Assembly: GCF_040782645.1 (NCBI RefSeq)
Contig: NZ_CP160403.1
Location: 3,472,001-3,536,000, forward strand
Reading direction: 5' to 3'
DNA from: Streptomyces sp. HUAS ZL42
Lineage (GTDB): Bacteria; Actinomycetota; Actinomycetes; Streptomycetales; Streptomycetaceae
DNA length: 64,000 bases
Both the position numbers and the translations under genes were made by a program. The number at the start of each line of letters is the position of its first letter. The stretch's first letter is position 1. Shown in pieces: positions 61,138-64,000 of this stretch. The notes beneath the pieces were generated by a model. That model was not told the origin of the DNA. It ran no database searches and saw only the letters and a program-made list of their open reading frames with translations.

Positions 61138-62157
61138 TCACCTCGTACGGTCGAGCGGCTGCATGAGCATGTCCGCGATCCGCTCCCGGGTGAGGCGTTC
61201 CGCGTGCGGGGCGTGCTGGGTGAGGAAGAGGGCGTTGAGCAGCTGGTCGGCGGCCACGACCTCGCCGGGCTCGCGGTCCAGGAAGCGGGTGATCAGATCG
61301 CGTCCGGAGACCACGCTCTCCTCGCCGAGGTGCGCCGCGACCATGGCGGTGAGCTGGTCCTCGCCGGGCGGCTCCAGTTCGAGCTGGACACAGCGCCTGA
61401 GCAGCGGGGCCGGGAAGTCCCGTTCCCCGTTGGAGGTCAGGACGATCACCGGGAAGGTGGTGCAGGCGACGCGGCCGCCGTGCACGGCCACCCGTTCCCC
61501 GTCGTGGGTGAGTACCTCCACGGCCGGTTCGCGGTCCGCCAGCCGCTCCAGTTCGGGAAGGGCGAACTCGCCCTCCTCGAGCGTGTTCAGCAGGTCGTTG
61601 GGCAGGTCGATGTCGCTCTTGTCGAGTTCGTCGATGAGCAGTACGCGCGGCAGCTCCGACGGCAGCAGCGCGGTGCCGAGGGGGCCGAGGCGGATGTACG
61701 ACCCGATGCCCGACGCGGCGGCCGCGGTCCCGGCGGCTCCCTGGGCCCGCTCGAGCTGGACGTCCTGGAGGCGGCCGATGGCGTCGTAGCGGTACAGGCC
61801 GTCCTGCAGTGTGCTCCGGCTGACGATCGGCCAGCGCAGCACCCGGCCCAGGCCCAGCTCATGGGCGACCGCGTAGGCGAGGGTGGACTTGCCGGTGCCC
61901 GGGTTGCCGGTGACGAGGAGGGGGCGGCGCAGATAGAGGGCGGCGTTGACGGCGTCGACCTCGGCGGGCCTGGGCGCGTAGTTCTCCACGAGACGGCGGC
62001 GGACGCCGAGCCGGCGGGCGCTGCTTGGGTCCTCCGGGCCGGACTCCGGACGCTCCTGCGCCGACGCGAAGTCGCGCCAGGGAGGCGGCGCGGGCAGCCC
62101 CCGTACACCGTCGTGCGGCTGACCCACTCCGCGGTAGATCCGCCAGTCGTTCACCAT
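61138..62157 (-). CDS. MoxR-type AAA+ ATPase
   Basis: 339 residues with a strong GGGAGGAGCC ribosome binding site. Walker A is VTGNPGTGKSTLA, Walker B VLLIDELDKSDIDLP and sensor 1 VIVLTSNGERDFPAPLLRRC with an Arg finger. The N-terminal 60 residues include VRRRLVENYAPRP, the entry to the AAA core. MoxR ATPases remodel or assemble vWA-domain partners. It is 7 nt upstream of the vWA-like gene, the standard arrangement of MoxR-vWA pairs. Confidence 0.93.
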   Translation of the reverse strand: MVNDWRIYRGVGQPHDGVRGLPAPPPWRDFASAQERPESGPEDPSSARRLGVRRRLVENYAPRPAEVDAVNAALYLRRPLLVTGNPGTGKSTLAYAVAHELGLGRVLRWPIVSRSTLQDGLYRYDAIGRLQDVQLERAQGAAGTAAAASGIGSYIRLGPLGTALLPSELPRVLLIDELDKSDIDLPNDLLNTLEEGEFALPELERLADREPAVEVLTHDGERVAVHGGRVACTTFPVIVLTSNGERDFPAPLLRRCVQLELEPPGEDQLTAMVAAHLGEESVVSGRDLITRFLDREPGEVVAADQLLNALFLTQHAPHAERLTRERIADMLMQPLDRTR

Positions 62158-62297
62158 GGCTCCTCCCGGCTCTGGTGATCATGCAGCGGGCCCGGCCGTT
62201 CGACGTACGACGTTACCGCGCCTGCCTGGGTTTCAGAGCGCCCGATGCCGATTCTGGTCGGCGAACGCCCTTGCGAAACGTGTGAGTTGACAGGGAT

Positions 62298-64000
62298 TCA
62301 GGAGTCCGGGGCGATGAGAGGAGGTGGTTGCACGGCCTCCGTTCCGTAGGGAGGGCGGTCCGGCGGGTCCAGCATGACGGCGATCCTGCCCTCGAGTCCT
62401 TGAGCCCGGGCCGTGTCGGGATCGGCGGACCTGATGCGCAGTTCGCGCACCGGGGCGTGCATACCGTCCGGGCGCCCGGCGTGTTCCAGCAGGCGGGAGG
62501 CCTGCTCGTGGAACGCGCGGCACTGGTCGTGGTCGTGACCGTCCCGGCGCCAGAGCACCACGGAGTGGCCGGCCATGAGCGCGGCCGCCATGGCCACCTT
62601 GCCGTCACCGCTGCCGACAGGCCCGCAGAAGACGGGGACGCTCCCGTCCTCCATGGCGAGCAGCCGGGCGAAGACGGCCCATTTCCCCTCCCCGCGGCCC
62701 CCGGCCGTGTGGCCGTCGGCCGGAGCCTCGCCGCGCAGCGGCCGATGGGCGAGCGGTCCGCGCACCATGCGGTTCCAGCGCGTGCGCCACTCGGGGGAGG
62801 GCGGCTCGGTGGCGCGTCTGAGGTCGCGGATCACGACGGTCCGGCGCCGGCCGAGCGGCATCGACCGCTCGTCGAAGAAGTCGTCGTCCTCGAAGTCGTC
62901 GGTGCCGTCGGCTCCGTCGCTGCCGTCGCTGCCGTCGCTGCCGTCGCTGCCGTCGCTGCCGTCGCTGCCGTCGGGGGCGAGCTGCCAGTCGTCGACCGGC
63001 AGGTCGAACAGCCGGCGTGGGAGGAAGACCTCGACGGCTGCGAGGTGTTCCCCGTGGTCGCCCTGGCTCAGGGCCCTGGCCAGCGGCTCCCGCAGGGTCT
63101 CGGACAGCTGGTCCGCGGGTACACCGCGGTCGTCGCCGTCGACGGGGGTGACGTCCCGGCCGTCGTACAGGAGCTGGACGCTCCACGGATAGAGGTCGCC
63201 GTAGAGACGGTCGCCGACCTTGACGAGGACGTCGGTGCGCACCCGGGCCCGCGACTTCGCCAGGGTCAGCGGCCCGGCGCCGAACAGGCCGGAGATGAGG
63301 GCGTCGACGACCTCGCGCACCGCCCAGTAGGCGTGCCGGGCCGCCTGCTCGGTGATCCACGCCGCGAACGCCCGCAGCCGCTCCCGGTCCACCTCGGTCG
63401 CGCGGTGCCGGATGCAGTGCTGGGCCACCTTCGCCGCGTACAGCAGGACGGCGTCGAGGTCGACCAGGGATCCACCGGTCATGCGGTTGCGGTCGCGCAG
63501 GCCGTGCAGCAGCCCCGCGCCCTCGCGCCAGGTACGCGGCTCGAAGAGGATCGGCGAGCTGTACTTACGGCCCGAGACCAGGGACCTGACCTCGTGGACG
63601 AGGTGCGTGACATCGCCCGACCGGACGGGCGGCGGAAGGTGCGCGAGGTGGCCGTAGAGGTGGACGCGCAGTTCGGGGCTGATCCCGGAGGCCTCACGGC
63701 CCGGCAGCTCCTCCTGGACGGTGGCCCAGGTGTCGTCCCCGGGCGCATCGGTGAGGAGCCGGAAGTGATGCAGGTCGTGCTCGCGCAGCACCGTGTGCAT
63801 GACGTCGCCGTCCCGCAGGTCGAACAGCTCGCGCAGTGCGGTGATCGGCACGGCGGCCCCCTCGTCCCGCCCGCGCCCCTTGTTCATCCCGATGACGGCG
63901 CCGTACCGCAGGTCGACCACGGGCCCACCGGACAGCCCGTCGACCGGCAGGCTCTCGGTGATGACCAGCGCGCTGCCGTCCCTGCCGTTGGCCTGGCCGA
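62298..64000 (-). CDS. Trypsin-like protease / VMAP-type protein, N-terminus cut by window edge
   Basis: About 567 residues are visible; the 5' end lies beyond 64000. The first visible part is the end of a trypsin-like domain: SLPVDGLSGGPVVDLRYGAV contains the catalytic Ser motif (GLSGGPV). A long region follows (about 30-300) with helices (LVDLDAVLLYAAKVAQHCIR, FAAWITEQAARHAYWAVREV), then an acidic repeat SDGSDGSDGSDGSDGSDG, then a C-terminal domain with VFLPRRLFDLPVDDWQLAP and VPVFCGPVGSGDGKVAMAAA. It resembles the vWA-MoxR-associated proteins (VMAP) that are proposed to be the protease effectors of these systems. It ends 140 nt before the MoxR gene. Confidence 0.78.
   Translation of the reverse strand, partial: GQANGRDGSALVITESLPVDGLSGGPVVDLRYGAVIGMNKGRGRDEGAAVPITALRELFDLRDGDVMHTVLREHDLHHFRLLTDAPGDDTWATVQEELPGREASGISPELRVHLYGHLAHLPPPVRSGDVTHLVHEVRSLVSGRKYSSPILFEPRTWREGAGLLHGLRDRNRMTGGSLVDLDAVLLYAAKVAQHCIRHRATEVDRERLRAFAAWITEQAARHAYWAVREVVDALISGLFGAGPLTLAKSRARVRTDVLVKVGDRLYGDLYPWSVQLLYDGRDVTPVDGDDRGVPADQLSETLREPLARALSQGDHGEHLAAVEVFLPRRLFDLPVDDWQLAPDGSDGSDGSDGSDGSDGSDGADGTDDFEDDDFFDERSMPLGRRRTVVIRDLRRATEPPSPEWRTRWNRMVRGPLAHRPLRGEAPADGHTAGGRGEGKWAVFARLLAMEDGSVPVFCGPVGSGDGKVAMAAALMAGHSVVLWRRDGHDHDQCRAFHEQASRLLEHAGRPDGMHAPVRELRIRSADPDTARAQGLEGRIAVMLDPPDRPPYGTEAVQPPPLIAPDS
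62914..62967. repeat. Six perfect 9-bp coding repeats
   Basis: The unit ccgtcgctg occurs six times without mismatch in 62914-62967 and encodes SDG on the minus strand. The change is in frame, so copy number could vary without breaking the protein. Confidence 0.9.

Overview
The window is 64 kb of very GC-rich actinobacterial DNA, almost certainly from a Streptomyces. The evidence is the codon usage, frequent GTG/TTG starts, a CvnABCD conservon, a ku/ligD-polymerase pair, a multifunctional kgd (2-oxoglutarate) gene, a lon gene with a HAIR operator, and many secreted or envelope proteins. The order kgd - sensor kinase - response regulator - lon recalls the S. coelicolor core chromosome around SCO5281-5285 (from memory, not checked). 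I saw no tRNA, rRNA, CRISPR array, prophage or complete insertion sequence.

Layout. 1-9.4 kb: an MMPL transporter (cut by the left edge), a NarL-type sensor kinase without a regulator, a secreted PGRP-type amidase, a Ser/Thr kinase, a zinc-ribbon membrane protein with an apparent frameshift, and an unknown protein. 9.6-18.4 kb (minus strand): a carbohydrate module of GH31 glycosidase, two ABC permeases and a Tat lipoprotein, preceded by a LacI-type protein with no DNA-binding domain that starts 2 nt after a SpoIIE-type phosphatase. 18.5-22.2 kb: divergent ku and ligD-polymerase, a NERD protein carrying a perfect 40-bp palindrome, and a dual-specificity-type phosphatase. 22.2-28 kb: an envelope block of lipoprotein, orphan sensor kinase, secreted SH3 protein, SEDS glycosyltransferase and short class B PBP.

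27.9-41.8 kb: a stand-alone nitrate-sensor-type kinase, two di-iron proteins flanking a divergent promoter and followed by a TetR gene, a secreted coiled-coil protein, and a complete conservon cvnABCD with a styrene-monooxygenase-like flavoprotein downstream. 41.3-53.2 kb: MarR, lon under a HAIR (HspR) site, a scar with a TnpB remnant and a broken small membrane gene, a rhomboid-like protein, a spermidine-synthase-like protein, an OmpR-type two-component system and kgd.

53.2-64 kb is the most interesting region. It holds a minus-strand gene array of trypsin-like/VMAP-type protein (cut by the right edge), MoxR AAA+ ATPase, vWA-like/TPR protein (SAV_2336 type), an 84-residue FxsA-like candidate RiPP precursor, an HExxH enzyme resembling 2-oxoglutarate-dependent peptide beta-hydroxylases, and a TIR/NB-ARC/TPR protein of FxsT type. 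The precursor and the HExxH gene overlap by 4 bp. The array looks like a peptide-modifying system joined to a NTPase/protease biological-conflict system.
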